From Flavobacterium sp. CG_23.5 (GTDB lineage: Bacteria; Bacteroidota; Bacteroidia; Flavobacteriales; Flavobacteriaceae): a DNA stretch of 64,000 nucleotides. Made by a program: the position numbers and the translations under genes. The notes under the pieces were generated by a model. That model did no database searches, was not told the origin of the DNA, and was given only the letters and a program-made list of their open reading frames with translations. Location: contig NZ_JAGGNA010000001.1 in NCBI RefSeq assembly GCF_017875765.1, positions 2,445,001-2,509,000 of the forward strand, in the 5' to 3' direction. This document shows, one piece after another, positions 44,502-53,264 of the stretch (position 1 is its first letter; each line of letters begins with the position of its first letter).

Positions 44502-47500
44502 TTAAATCGTGTGTTTTGGATTAAATCCATCTTCGCTCAATTCTTTATGGTCATAATCAGCTACCATTTCAGCTTCGTAATCTGTTTTTTCTCCTTTTGT
44601 GAATTTGTAAATTAATTTCTCCATGATTTCATAAATCACAGGAACAATGATCAAGGTAAGGAATAGTGAACTGATCAATCCTCCAATGATTACCCACGCC
44701 AAACCATTTTTCCATTCGGCCCCGGCTCCTGAAGCTAACGCAATTGGGAACATACCAAATACCATCGCAATAGTTGTCATAAGAATTGGACGTAAACGAG
44801 CGTGATTCGCTTGAATCAAAGCAGTTCGTATTGTTTCCCCGGCGGCTCTTCGCTGATTGGTATAATCCACAAGCATAATCGCATTTTTACAAACCAGACC
44901 AATTAACATAATCACCCCAAGAATAGTAAATATATTCAACGTATTATTCGTCAATGCCAAGGCTAATAATGCTCCAATAAACGAAAGCGGTATAGCAAAT
45001 AATACTACGAATGGGTGTACAAAACTATCGTACAACGAAACCATTACTAGGTAAACCAAGATAATAGCAGCCAATAAAGCAATTCCTAATGTTCCAAAAC
45101 CTTCGGTTTCATTCTCTTTTTGTCCACCCCAGATATAGTCTACACCAACTGGTTTTTTAAGTTTTTTAATTTTTTCTTCCCATTGTGATACAATCGTTCC
45201 AGAAGAAATACCTACATTTTGGCCTTTAACCGTTACTGATGCTGTTTTGTCTCTTCGCTCTAATTGGCTTGGACCAGAACCTTCAGTTACAGTTGCAAAT
45301 TGATTTAACTCGATTTGTTGACCAGAGTCGTTTATGAATATCAAGTTGCTTACATCAGCAATACTTTTTCTGTCGAAAGCATTATACTTAATATTGATGT
45401 CGTATTCGTATTCTCCAGCTCTAAAACGCCCGTCTGTGTTTCCACTAAAAGCAGTTTGCATAGTCATACCTACGGTTTGTAAACTCAAACCAAGTGCGGC
45501 CATTTTATCTCTGTCTACTTTTACGCTTACTTCAGGATTTCCGTCCTCTACCGATAGTTCAATTTCTGTTGCACCGGGAATTGTGCGCAATTCCTTTTCG
45601 GCAGCAATAGCAAATTTCATAGCACTTTCTACATCTGGACCCGTTACAATAAGTCCTAAAGTAGCATCTTCAGCTGTTCCTAAAATACCTACTGGAACCG
45701 TTTTTACTTTGGCTCCAACTAATATTTTTTGTAATTTGCGCTTTGTTTTTGCGGCATACACATTTGCAGGTTCATCGCGCTGGTCTAATTCAACCATTTT
45801 TACGTTAATCTCTGATTTATATGCAGTTGATTGTGAAGCCCCCATACCACCACTAGTTTGACCCACAATAGTAAATTGACTGTGAACAAAATCTTCTTTC
45901 TCTAAAAAGGCTTCTGCTTTTTGCGTCATGAAGTTGGTTTGTTCTAGCGAAGCATCTTTTGGCATTTCGATTTGAACTAAAAACTCACCACTATCCGATG
46001 CTGCAAAGAACTCACCCCCAATAAATCCTGCTGGTACCAATGCAATTGAACTGAAGAATAAAACTAAAACAATGGCAAGTGTTGTTTTATAATGATCCAA
46101 AGACCATGTCAGTAATCCAGAGATCCAGTTGATGAAACGGGTTAAATAACTTTCAAAACCAAGAATGATTCTTCCAAAAAGGTTTTTACCTTCAATGTGT
46201 TCTAATTTTCCGTATCTGGATGATAACCAAGGAATAATAGTAAACGAAGCAACTAATGACAATAAAGTAGATATAATTACAGTTACACAAAATTGCGTAA
46301 TAATATTAGAAACCAGACCAGAACTCAATGCAATTGGTAAAAATACAACCACAATTACAAGCGTAATCGATACTACAGTTCCACCAATTTCGGCTGTACC
46401 ATCATAGGCAGCTCGAACTTTGTTTTTGCCCATTTCCATGTGCCTGTAAATATTTTCAAGAACCACAATCGCATCATCCACAAGAATACCTACAACGAGT
46501 GACAATCCTAATAAACTCATTAAGTTCAAGGTATAACCCATTAAGTAAATCCCAATAAAAGTGGCAATTAACGATGCAGGAATAGAAACCATTACAATCA
46601 AGGAGTTTCGAATACTGTGCAAGAAAAATAACATCACAAAAGCCACTAAAAGAACGGCAATAAGCAAATCGTGCACTACAGCATCAGCAGCTTCAAGGGT
46701 GAAAATGGTACTGTCTTTAGCAATTTTTAGTTTTAATTCCTCCGTTTTGTACTCCGCTTCTAATTTAGCAATTGTCTTAACTAACTCTTCACTTACTGCA
46801 ACCGCATTGGCATCAGATTGCTTTATAATTTGTAAAATAATGGCACTTTTCTGATTGACACGTGCTACTTTTTCAGTAAGCTTTTGAGTATCCTGAACAT
46901 CAGCAATATCGCGTAAACGAATCTGAATACCGTTTCTAGAAGAAACAATTAAGTTTCTCAGTTCTTCAACATTCTTGTATTTTCCGGCTAATCGGATTAA
47001 TATTTTTTGCTCACGGGTTTGAATATTTCCTGTTGGAAAATCCAAGTTTGAGGATAAAATATTTTGCTGTACTTGTGGGACCGAAAGTCCGTAGGCTTGC
47101 ATTTTTACCGCATCGAGATTAACTTGTATTTCTCTTTCTTGTCCCCCCGTAATGTTTACTTGTGCTACTCCTGGCACTCGTGATAGTACTGGTGCTAATT
47201 TTTTATCAACTAAGTCGTAAAATTCAACTTCGTCCATTTTTCCATTGGCACCAATTGTCATAATTGGTAAATCGCTTAAGGAAAATTTGTTTAAGGAAGG
47301 GGCTTGCGCATCATCTGGCAAGTCGTTTATGATTGCATTTATTTTTCGCTGCGCATCGTTCATCGAAATATTAACATCAGCATTCGATGTTAATGTTATA
47401 GAAACCGAGGATAAACTTTCAAATGACTTAGAGTCGATTTTCTTGATGTTTTCTAAGGAGGAAATCGCGTCTTCAATTTTTTTAGTAACCGTGTTTTCAA

Positions 47501-47675
47501 CTTCACTAGGCGATGCACCTGGATAAACAGTTGCAATCGAAATTACGTTTGTTTCAAATTTCGGTATCAACTCATAGCCTAATTGGCTGTAACTGAACAG
47601 TCCCCCCAATGTTAGAATCGTAAATAATACGATAACTAATGAAGGGCGTTTTATGGATATTTCTGCTAATTTCAT
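44502..47675 (-). CDS. RND efflux transporter permease (AcrB/HAE1-like)
   Basis: 1,057 residues, 12 membrane helices in two repeats with large periplasmic loops. Helix 4 carries the proton-relay Asp pair in LVVGILVDDAIVVLENIYRHME. Other marks are MKLAEISIKRP at the N-terminus, GGEFFAASDSGEFLVQIEMP in the second porter half, and GLVCKNAIMLVDYTNQRRA with the relay Lys position. Inner-membrane pump driven by proton motive force; the partner adaptor and TolC-like channel are encoded just upstream. The substrate is not predictable. A 78-bp spacer of 7-8-bp words (47686-47756) precedes its start. Confidence 0.93.
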   Translation of the reverse strand: MKLAEISIKRPSLVIVLFTILTLGGLFSYSQLGYELIPKFETNVISIATVYPGASPSEVENTVTKKIEDAISSLENIKKIDSKSFESLSSVSITLTSNADVNISMNDAQRKINAIINDLPDDAQAPSLNKFSLSDLPIMTIGANGKMDEVEFYDLVDKKLAPVLSRVPGVAQVNITGGQEREIQVNLDAVKMQAYGLSVPQVQQNILSSNLDFPTGNIQTREQKILIRLAGKYKNVEELRNLIVSSRNGIQIRLRDIADVQDTQKLTEKVARVNQKSAIILQIIKQSDANAVAVSEELVKTIAKLEAEYKTEELKLKIAKDSTIFTLEAADAVVHDLLIAVLLVAFVMLFFLHSIRNSLIVMVSIPASLIATFIGIYLMGYTLNLMSLLGLSLVVGILVDDAIVVLENIYRHMEMGKNKVRAAYDGTAEIGGTVVSITLVIVVVFLPIALSSGLVSNIITQFCVTVIISTLLSLVASFTIIPWLSSRYGKLEHIEGKNLFGRIILGFESYLTRFINWISGLLTWSLDHYKTTLAIVLVLFFSSIALVPAGFIGGEFFAASDSGEFLVQIEMPKDASLEQTNFMTQKAEAFLEKEDFVHSQFTIVGQTSGGMGASQSTAYKSEINVKMVELDQRDEPANVYAAKTKRKLQKILVGAKVKTVPVGILGTAEDATLGLIVTGPDVESAMKFAIAAEKELRTIPGATEIELSVEDGNPEVSVKVDRDKMAALGLSLQTVGMTMQTAFSGNTDGRFRAGEYEYDINIKYNAFDRKSIADVSNLIFINDSGQQIELNQFATVTEGSGPSQLERRDKTASVTVKGQNVGISSGTIVSQWEEKIKKLKKPVGVDYIWGGQKENETEGFGTLGIALLAAIILVYLVMVSLYDSFVHPFVVLFAIPLSFIGALLALALTNNTLNIFTILGVIMLIGLVCKNAIMLVDYTNQRRAAGETIRTALIQANHARLRPILMTTIAMVFGMFPIALASGAGAEWKNGLAWVIIGGLISSLFLTLIIVPVIYEIMEKLIYKFTKGEKTDYEAEMVADYDHKELSEDGFNPKHTI

Positions 47676-47685
47676 ATTTTTATCT

Positions 47686-47756
47686 GGCTTTAGGCTTCAA
47701 GCTTTAAGCTCTAAGCTGTTTCTTTATGACTTTAAGACTTTCGACTTTAAGACTTA
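47686..47756 (-). repeat. 7-bp word array in the adaptor-permease spacer
   Basis: Plus-strand reading: GGCTTTA, GGCTTCA, AGCTTTA, AGCTCTA, AGCTGTT in phase, then GACTTT words at 47728, 47736, 47743 and 47751. It fills the spacer and ends about 10 nt before the permease ATG. Confidence 0.6.
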
Positions 47757-48815
47757 TTTAATAACATCCACTTTTGTACCGTCAGTCAAGTTGATTTGTC
47801 CTGTAATAATAACCGTTTCCCCTTCAGAAAGTCCACTTAAAATTTCTACTTTGTCACCAAGAATTCTACCTGCTGTTACCGTTTTCAGTTTTGCAGTTCC
47901 ATTTTCAATTACAAAAATTTGGTTGCTGCTTACACTTCCTATAAATGCATTTCTAGGAACAATCATCAAAGATTGTTTTTGTTGATTGGATGCAAATTTA
48001 GCTGTCCCGTACATTCCGGCTTTTAAATCATTAGATGAATTATTTGCAATTTCTATTTCTACAGGAAAGTTCAAGCTAGTATCCGCCTTTGGAGCGATGA
48101 AAGTAATTTTACCTGAAAATATTTGGTCAGGATAGACACTGGCAGTAACTTTTGTGTTGTTTCCTATTTTCAAACGAGCAACCTGATTTTCATTAACGGT
48201 AACTTTCAATTTTAATTTTGAAACATTAACGATGTCAAACATTTGGGTTGCAGCACCCAGTACAGAACCAGGCTCAATATATTTTTTATTTACAACCCCA
48301 TTAATTGTAGATTTAATGTTTGTATCGCCAATGTTAACTTTAGCTTGTTGCAATCTTGATTTTGAAGTCACTAAGCCTAATCTGGCTTGATCTACTTGTT
48401 GTTTTGTAACTCCACCTGTTTTATATGCATTTTCAAAACGGTTGTAATCCGCTACTGCATTTTGATAAGAAGCTTGAGCAGTTTGCAAATCCGATGAAAT
48501 TTGTTCACTTCTTACAATTGCCAAAGTTTGTCCAATTCTAACATTGTCACCTTCTTTAACCAAAACGCGAACCACTCTCCCTGGTTTTTCTGCGGAAAAA
48601 TTTAATTCCTGTAGTGGCTCAAAATTCCCATTAGCAGTAAAATCCAGAGATACTTCTTCCGTTTTAACGGTTTCGGTTTTAACTGAAACAGTAGCGTTTT
48701 TCTCTGCTACAATGGCTGTTTTTGCTTCATTCTCGTTTTTATTATTCATTAAAGTAAAAGCAATAATTGCCAGTACTCCTAATATGATTATTCCGGTTAG
48801 TATATTTTTTTTCAT
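47754..48815 (-). CDS. RND efflux periplasmic adaptor (membrane fusion protein)
   Basis: 353 residues. Single N-terminal anchor (MKKNILTGIIILGVLAIIAFTL). The lipoyl-like halves (AEKPGRVVRVLVKEGDNVRIGQTLAIV and INGVVNKKYIEPGSVLG) flank an alpha-hairpin (SDLQTAQASYQNAVADYNRFENAYKTG...). A beta-barrel and membrane-proximal domain follow. Bridges the RND pump and the TolC-like channel. 4 bp downstream of the tolC-like stop. Confidence 0.92.
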   Translation of the reverse strand: MKKNILTGIIILGVLAIIAFTLMNNKNENEAKTAIVAEKNATVSVKTETVKTEEVSLDFTANGNFEPLQELNFSAEKPGRVVRVLVKEGDNVRIGQTLAIVRSEQISSDLQTAQASYQNAVADYNRFENAYKTGGVTKQQVDQARLGLVTSKSRLQQAKVNIGDTNIKSTINGVVNKKYIEPGSVLGAATQMFDIVNVSKLKLKVTVNENQVARLKIGNNTKVTASVYPDQIFSGKITFIAPKADTSLNFPVEIEIANNSSNDLKAGMYGTAKFASNQQKQSLMIVPRNAFIGSVSSNQIFVIENGTAKLKTVTAGRILGDKVEILSGLSEGETVIITGQINLTDGTKVDVIK

Positions 48816-48819
48816 TTTC

Positions 48820-50163
48820 TTAGTTATTTATAAGTGATCTTAATTCTCCTTTTGATTTGATTAATTGAATTTCGGCTAGTTTGTAATCTAATATTGCAGA
48901 CGTGTAATTGTTTTGTGCTTCTGTCAATGAGTTTTCGGCATCCAATAAATCAGTTAAAGAAGCCAATCCTTGCACGTAATTATTTCGGGTATTGTTTAAA
49001 ACATCTTGAGCCAATTGAGCATTACCTTTTTGGTTTGCAATGATAGTTATGCTATTGTCAATTTGTATTTTGGCATTTTCATAAGCCAAATCAAGACCTA
49101 ATTTTGTGTCGTCGATGTCTTCTTTCAAAGATCTCAAAGTTACATCTGCTTGTCTCACTTTTGCTCGTGTTGCAAATCCTGAAAAAATCGGCACTTTTAA
49201 GTTCAAACCAATCGAAGAGAAATCAGACCAATAAACGCCATCAGCTGGTTTTGCACCCCAAGGCATTTTTGGACCTTGACCTATGTAATTGTAACCAGCA
49301 GAAAGGTTAAGCGATGGGTAATAAGCCGCTTGATCTGCTTTTTTCTGATAGGTTAATAACTGTTCTTGTTTTTTCAAAAGCAAATACTCTGTTCTAGTCT
49401 CTGTATTTGGGGCTTGAGATAAGGCTTGAGGTGAAACTTCAAATTGAGATACGGGAATTATGATTTTTGTTTCAATTGGCATTCCCATGTAAAATTTCAA
49501 AGCATTTTCTTGTAACTGAACGGCATTCAAAACCTGTTGGCGTTGGGTGCTGATGTTCGATATTTTTACTAAAATTCGGTCTAAGTCTATTTTTTTAGCC
49601 AGACCATTATCAAATTGTCCTTTAATAATGTTCTTAACTTTATTGGTGTTAACATAATTACTGTCAAGAACAGTCAATTTTTGTCTTTGAACATATACTT
49701 GATAATAGTTATTCGCCACTCTTTCAATTACTTGTTCTTCCGTCAACTGTTCGTTTATTTGATAAAACTCCCTCGTTGATTTTGCCGCTTTTAAACCGGT
49801 AAAAACAGATTGATCAAAAAGTGCTTGAGTCAATGATAATCCGGCGGTTGAAGTCCATTTTTGTCCAAAAGTAGCCTGAATTGTTTTTCCTTTTTCACCA
49901 CCAAAAGAACCTGCATCCAGAAAAGTCGTTTGCAAAATCGGGTTGTACGTTAATGTTCCGTTTGCCGAAATTTGAGGTAATGCTCTAGATCGTACCTCTT
50001 GTATTTGGTATTCTCCGTTTTCTACTTTCAGTTTCGCTTTTTTCGCATCTGATTTATTTTCTAAAGCATAGGTGATTGCATCTTTCAATGTCAACGGCTT
50101 TGCTTCTTGAGATTTTGCTGTAATCGCAAAAGCTAAGATGGTTATTAATATTAATCTGTTCAT
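48820..50163 (-). CDS. TolC-family outer-membrane efflux channel
   Basis: 447 residues. Signal peptide MNRLILITILAFAITAKSQ. Two repeats of the outer-membrane efflux protein domain with long coiled-coil helices (e.g. QEAKPLTLKDAITYALENKSDAKKAKLKVENGEYQIQEVRSRALPQ and the C-terminal LTDLLDAENSLTEAQNNYTSAILDYKLAEIQLIKSKGEL). Forms the outer-membrane exit duct. The start ATG overlaps the tetR stop by one base (TAATG). Confidence 0.92.
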   Translation of the reverse strand: MNRLILITILAFAITAKSQEAKPLTLKDAITYALENKSDAKKAKLKVENGEYQIQEVRSRALPQISANGTLTYNPILQTTFLDAGSFGGEKGKTIQATFGQKWTSTAGLSLTQALFDQSVFTGLKAAKSTREFYQINEQLTEEQVIERVANNYYQVYVQRQKLTVLDSNYVNTNKVKNIIKGQFDNGLAKKIDLDRILVKISNISTQRQQVLNAVQLQENALKFYMGMPIETKIIIPVSQFEVSPQALSQAPNTETRTEYLLLKKQEQLLTYQKKADQAAYYPSLNLSAGYNYIGQGPKMPWGAKPADGVYWSDFSSIGLNLKVPIFSGFATRAKVRQADVTLRSLKEDIDDTKLGLDLAYENAKIQIDNSITIIANQKGNAQLAQDVLNNTRNNYVQGLASLTDLLDAENSLTEAQNNYTSAILDYKLAEIQLIKSKGELRSLINN

Positions 50164-50762
50164 TATGATATATTAAGGTTTAGTAAATTTTTTTCCAATT
50201 CAATAATTCCATTTGGTGTAGCCATGGCTCTAGTGTGATATTCTAAAGCTTCAAGTTCTATTTTTTGTGATTCTTTTTCGGAACTGGTGCTTTCTTTAAT
50301 GCTAAAAATAAGATGATAATAAAAATTGGTGTAGCGATCAATATGAATGCTTTCTCGGTACAGTCCTTGTTCAATTCCTTTTTCAATATTAATTCTAAAA
50401 ACACTGTTGCATTCGCTTATTTCTCGTGCCATTACCTTATCATATATTTCAGGATAATGTTTTCTTAATTGATAAATAGGGGAATTATCAGAGGATTGAA
50501 ACATCTCTTTGAACATTTTTCTTATCTCGAAATTTTCCTCAATGGCATTGTAATTTTTAACTATGATATTATCAATAATTTGATGAATTTCTTTGTGAAT
50601 TGCTTCTGTACTTTCTTCAATAAGGATTTCTTTATTACAGAAATATTTATAAATTGTTTTTTTAGAAATGCACATTTCTCCTGCAATATCATCCATGGTA
50701 ATGCTTTTAAAACCAAGTTTTAAAAACATGTCGCTTGCTTTTGATATAATTTTTTCTTTCAT
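50163..50762 (-). CDS. TetR-family repressor of the efflux operon
   Basis: 199 residues. The N-terminal TetR helix-turn-helix (residues ~1-47: KIISKASDMFLKLGFKSITMDDIAGEMCISKKTIYKYFCNKEILI) is canonical; the C-terminal ligand domain is divergent, as usual. First gene of the operon tetR-tolC-MFP-RND. The promoter just upstream carries an inverted repeat overlapping the -33 element, and the same repeat is at the yceI promoter, so it probably represses both itself with the pump and yceI. Confidence 0.92.
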   Translation of the reverse strand: MKEKIISKASDMFLKLGFKSITMDDIAGEMCISKKTIYKYFCNKEILIEESTEAIHKEIHQIIDNIIVKNYNAIEENFEIRKMFKEMFQSSDNSPIYQLRKHYPEIYDKVMAREISECNSVFRINIEKGIEQGLYRESIHIDRYTNFYYHLIFSIKESTSSEKESQKIELEALEYHTRAMATPNGIIELEKNLLNLNIS

Positions 50763-50836
50763 TTTTTTGTGCTTTTCCCAATATTCCGGGATTTGTAAGT
50801 TGCTGTTAATTATAGAAATAAGTAAAATTATGAATG

Positions 50837-50878
50837 CAAATATAACTTGGAAACTTTGAACACCAAAATAGTTTCCAA
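50837..50878 (-). promoter_or_regulatory. tetR-efflux operon promoter with overlapping operator
   Basis: Minus strand promoter: TTG (50866-50864), exact 19-nt spacer, TATATTTG (50844-50837). An inverted repeat with 9-bp arms TTGGAAACT (50847-50855) and AGTTTCCAA (50870-50878) brackets the -33 element and spacer. This is a typical repressor site geometry. It is 27 bp of near-identical sequence to the yceI site. Confidence 0.8.
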
Positions 50879-50917
50879 ATTATTGACATAAATTTAACAA
50901 TTCTGTAACCTTGTCTT

Positions 50918-51439
50918 TTAAGCGGTGAATTCTAAATTAGCAATCAGGTTGATATCTTGTCCCTTTGCTAAACCTCCGGTTTGTGTATAGGAATTGAACG
51001 GTAAGTCAAAATCTTTGCGATTTATCTTTCCAATTATTTCGAAAGCAGCTTTTTGAACGCCATTTTCTGTGTTAATCCCAATAAATGCAGCATCTAATTC
51101 AACAACTTTGGTGATGTTTCTAATAGTTAGATTCCCTTTCAAAAAATTAATGTTTCTATTTACTTTTTGAAATGAGGTCGACTTGAAACTAATAACTGGA
51201 TATTCATTTGTATTGAAAAAATCATTCAATTTCAAGTAGCTGTCAATTTGATCCAGTTTTGTTGGCTTAATATTTACGTCCAAAGCAAATTCGATCGAGG
51301 CATCTTCAAGTTCATTATCCTCAATATCTACGTGACCTGTAAATTTGTTGATTGTACCGTCCATAAACGCAATTGTGGAGTGTCTGTTTTTAATTAATAC
51401 ATCGGATTGGCTTGAATCAATTGTCCATTTTGTTTTCAT
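50918..51439 (-). CDS. YceI family protein (cytoplasmic form)
   Basis: 173 residues, whole-length YceI lipocalin-like domain (TKWTIDSSQSDVLIKNRHSTIAFMDGTINKFTGHVDI..., NRKDFDLPFNSYTQTGG). Family members bind isoprenoid-type lipids or amides. Unlike E. coli YceI it has no signal peptide, so it should act in the cytoplasm. Same strand as the tetR operon, which starts 156 bp further on, but with its own promoter carrying the same operator. Co-regulation with the efflux pump is therefore likely. Confidence 0.9.
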   Translation of the reverse strand: MKTKWTIDSSQSDVLIKNRHSTIAFMDGTINKFTGHVDIEDNELEDASIEFALDVNIKPTKLDQIDSYLKLNDFFNTNEYPVISFKSTSFQKVNRNINFLKGNLTIRNITKVVELDAAFIGINTENGVQKAAFEIIGKINRKDFDLPFNSYTQTGGLAKGQDINLIANLEFTA

Positions 51440-51532
51440 AATGGGTTAAGTATTATTTTGTAATTATTATTTCATTTCGCATTGATTCGAAATGTCATAA
51501 TTATATGTTAGAGGATGTTAAAATTTTCAGTG

Positions 51533-51574
51533 CAAATGTAAAGCGGAAACTTTGAATACCAAAATAGTTTCCAA
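51533..51574 (-). promoter_or_regulatory. yceI promoter with overlapping operator
   Basis: Minus strand promoter: TTG (51562-51560), exact 19-nt spacer, TACATTTG (51540-51533). The inverted repeat GGAAACT (51545-51551) / AGTTTCC (51566-51572) occupies the same position as at the tetR promoter. The two sites differ at only one internal base between the arms. Confidence 0.8.
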
Positions 51575-51601
51575 TGTTTTTATTTTTATTTAACATTTGA
51601 G

Positions 51602-51706
51602 AAAGTTTAAAGTTTAAAGTTTAAAGTTTTTTGAGTTTCTTTGTGGTATATAAAGTCCGAAAAGCCAGAACTTTCATGAAAACTTTTTAAACTTTAAACT
51701 TTAAAC
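51602..51706 (+). repeat. Inverted 7-bp word arrays upstream of the polyprenyl synthetase gene
   Basis: Four perfect tandem AAAGTTT units (51602-51629), then ~59 bp, then AAACTTT, AAACTTT, AAAC (51689-51706) in inverse orientation. The second set ends 6-9 nt before the start codon. The two arrays can pair into a long AT-rich stem. Confidence 0.75.
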
Positions 51707-51712
51707 AAAAAA

Positions 51713-52690
51713 ATGATGCATACCATTTACCAGTATCAGGAATTCATTTCAGCTTATTTGCAATCCCAATATGAAATTAAAGAGCCAAAAAATTTGTATG
51801 AACCAATACATTATATTTTAGATCTTGGAGGAAAAAGAATCCGTCCGGTGCTTACTTTGATGACCACTGAAATTTTTGGTGCAGATTATAAAAAAGCCTT
51901 GCCGGCTGCTTTGGCCGTTGAAGTTTTTCATAATTTCTCGTTGGTTCATGATGACATTATGGATGATGCACCCCTACGAAGAGGGCAGGCGACCGTTCAT
52001 GAAAAGTGGAATATAAACACTGGGATTTTATCTGGCGATGCGATGCTCATTCTGGCTTATCAGTATTTTGAACAATATCAACCAAAGATATTTCGAAAAC
52101 TAGCAAAATTGTTTAGCAAAACGGCTCTTCAAGTTTGTGAAGGACAGCAATGGGACGTTGATTTTGAAACGCGTGACGATGTTACAATTGCCGATTATCT
52201 AAAAATGATTGAATATAAAACGGCAGTTTTGGTAGCGGCAGCAATGAAAATGGGTGCGATAATTGCCGAAACTTCTAAAGAAAATGCTAATTTAATTTAT
52301 GATTTTGGGTTGAATTTAGGCTTGGCTTTTCAATTGCAAGATGATTATTTGGACGCCTTTGGTGATCCTGAAACTTTTGGAAAACAAGTAGGTGGAGATA
52401 TTATTGAAAATAAAAAAACCTATTTGTATTTAAAAGCATTGGAATTTTCGAAAAAAGAGCAAGCCCAACAATTATTAGATTTATTCTCCAATCAACCTAT
52501 CGAAAATTCAAATAAAATTAATGCAGTAAAAGAAATTTTTAATAGTTCTGGAGCCTCAAAAGCAACGCAAGATGCTATACAGGAATTCACTTTTAAAGCA
52601 TTTGAAATAGTGGATAAAATGAATATTGACGAAGATAAAAAAGTAATATTGAGAGCCTTCGGGGAGAATTTAATGGGACGAAAAGTGTAG
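51713..52690 (+). CDS. Polyprenyl (geranylgeranyl/octaprenyl-type) diphosphate synthase
   Basis: 325 residues. Trans-isoprenyl diphosphate synthase with both Asp-rich motifs: DDIMDD in VHDDIMDDAPLRRGQ (first, DDxxxxD-type followed by RRG) and QDDYLDAFGD (second). GGKRIRP near the N-terminus binds the substrate diphosphate. Makes a linear isoprenoid for quinone, carotenoid or undecaprenyl metabolism; chain length cannot be called with confidence. The start could also be the second ATG at 51716. Upstream lies an inverted heptamer array. Confidence 0.92.
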   Translation: MMHTIYQYQEFISAYLQSQYEIKEPKNLYEPIHYILDLGGKRIRPVLTLMTTEIFGADYKKALPAALAVEVFHNFSLVHDDIMDDAPLRRGQATVHEKWNINTGILSGDAMLILAYQYFEQYQPKIFRKLAKLFSKTALQVCEGQQWDVDFETRDDVTIADYLKMIEYKTAVLVAAAMKMGAIIAETSKENANLIYDFGLNLGLAFQLQDDYLDAFGDPETFGKQVGGDIIENKKTYLYLKALEFSKKEQAQQLLDLFSNQPIENSNKINAVKEIFNSSGASKATQDAIQEFTFKAFEIVDKMNIDEDKKVILRAFGENLMGRKV

Positions 52691-52843
52691 ATTTTTGATT
52701 TCAAATTAGAGATTTTTTGATTGCAGAAATTTTACTTCGGATATATAATGGTTAATTTCAAAAATCAGTATAATTTAAAAAAAAATCAAACATTTAGAGC
52801 AATTTCTTAAAATCAAAAATCTAAATTCGTTAATCAAAAATCT
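52689..52843 (+). repeat. Inverted word repeats flanking the spacer after the polyprenyl synthetase gene
   Basis: AGATTTTTGATT at 52689-52700 (overlapping the stop codon) and a close copy at 52710-52722 face two inverse copies, AATCAAAAATCT at 52811-52822 and 52832-52843, the last ending 8 nt before the next ATG. Stems of 12 bp can form. Confidence 0.7.
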
Positions 52844-52851
52844 GAAATCTA

Positions 52852-53202
52852 ATGTTCATAGCGCCAATAAATACAGATTCACTACTATCGGAAGCCGGAA
52901 AAGAAACCTTATATCTAAAGTTAGTTGAACAACTTAATAAGGATTTTAACCTCGCCAACGAAGCGATTGATTTTCCTTTAAGCATTTCTCCCGCTGAATT
53001 GAAACTGCAATTACACGACAAAATATATCGCCTGATTGAGTATAAATTTGCCGAATATCTTAATCTGCTATATATAATTGATGTTTCTGAAGAACAAATA
53101 AAAAAGCTGGATGGTTCGGATTTAGTGGTTTTGGCTGAGCAAGTTGCTTTTTTAATTTTAAAAAGAGAATGGCAGAAAGTTTGGTTTCGCAATAAGTATT
53201 AA
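52852..53202 (+). CDS. Small conserved cytoplasmic protein, unknown function
   Basis: 116 residues, predicted largely helical, with no signal peptide or membrane segment. Contains MFIAPINTDSLLSEAGKETLYLKLVEQLNKDFNLAN at the N-terminus and ends with a basic/aromatic KREWQKVWFRNKY. I recall similar small proteins next to polyprenyl synthetase in Flavobacteriaceae, but know no function. Same direction as the synthetase, 161 bp downstream, separated by inverted word repeats. Confidence 0.6.
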   Translation: MFIAPINTDSLLSEAGKETLYLKLVEQLNKDFNLANEAIDFPLSISPAELKLQLHDKIYRLIEYKFAEYLNLLYIIDVSEEQIKKLDGSDLVVLAEQVAFLILKREWQKVWFRNKY

Positions 53203-53264
53203 CTGTTATAATATTAGAAGTAGCAATTGAGAATTTTTTTTCATTTCTCCAATTTCCTTGTTTT

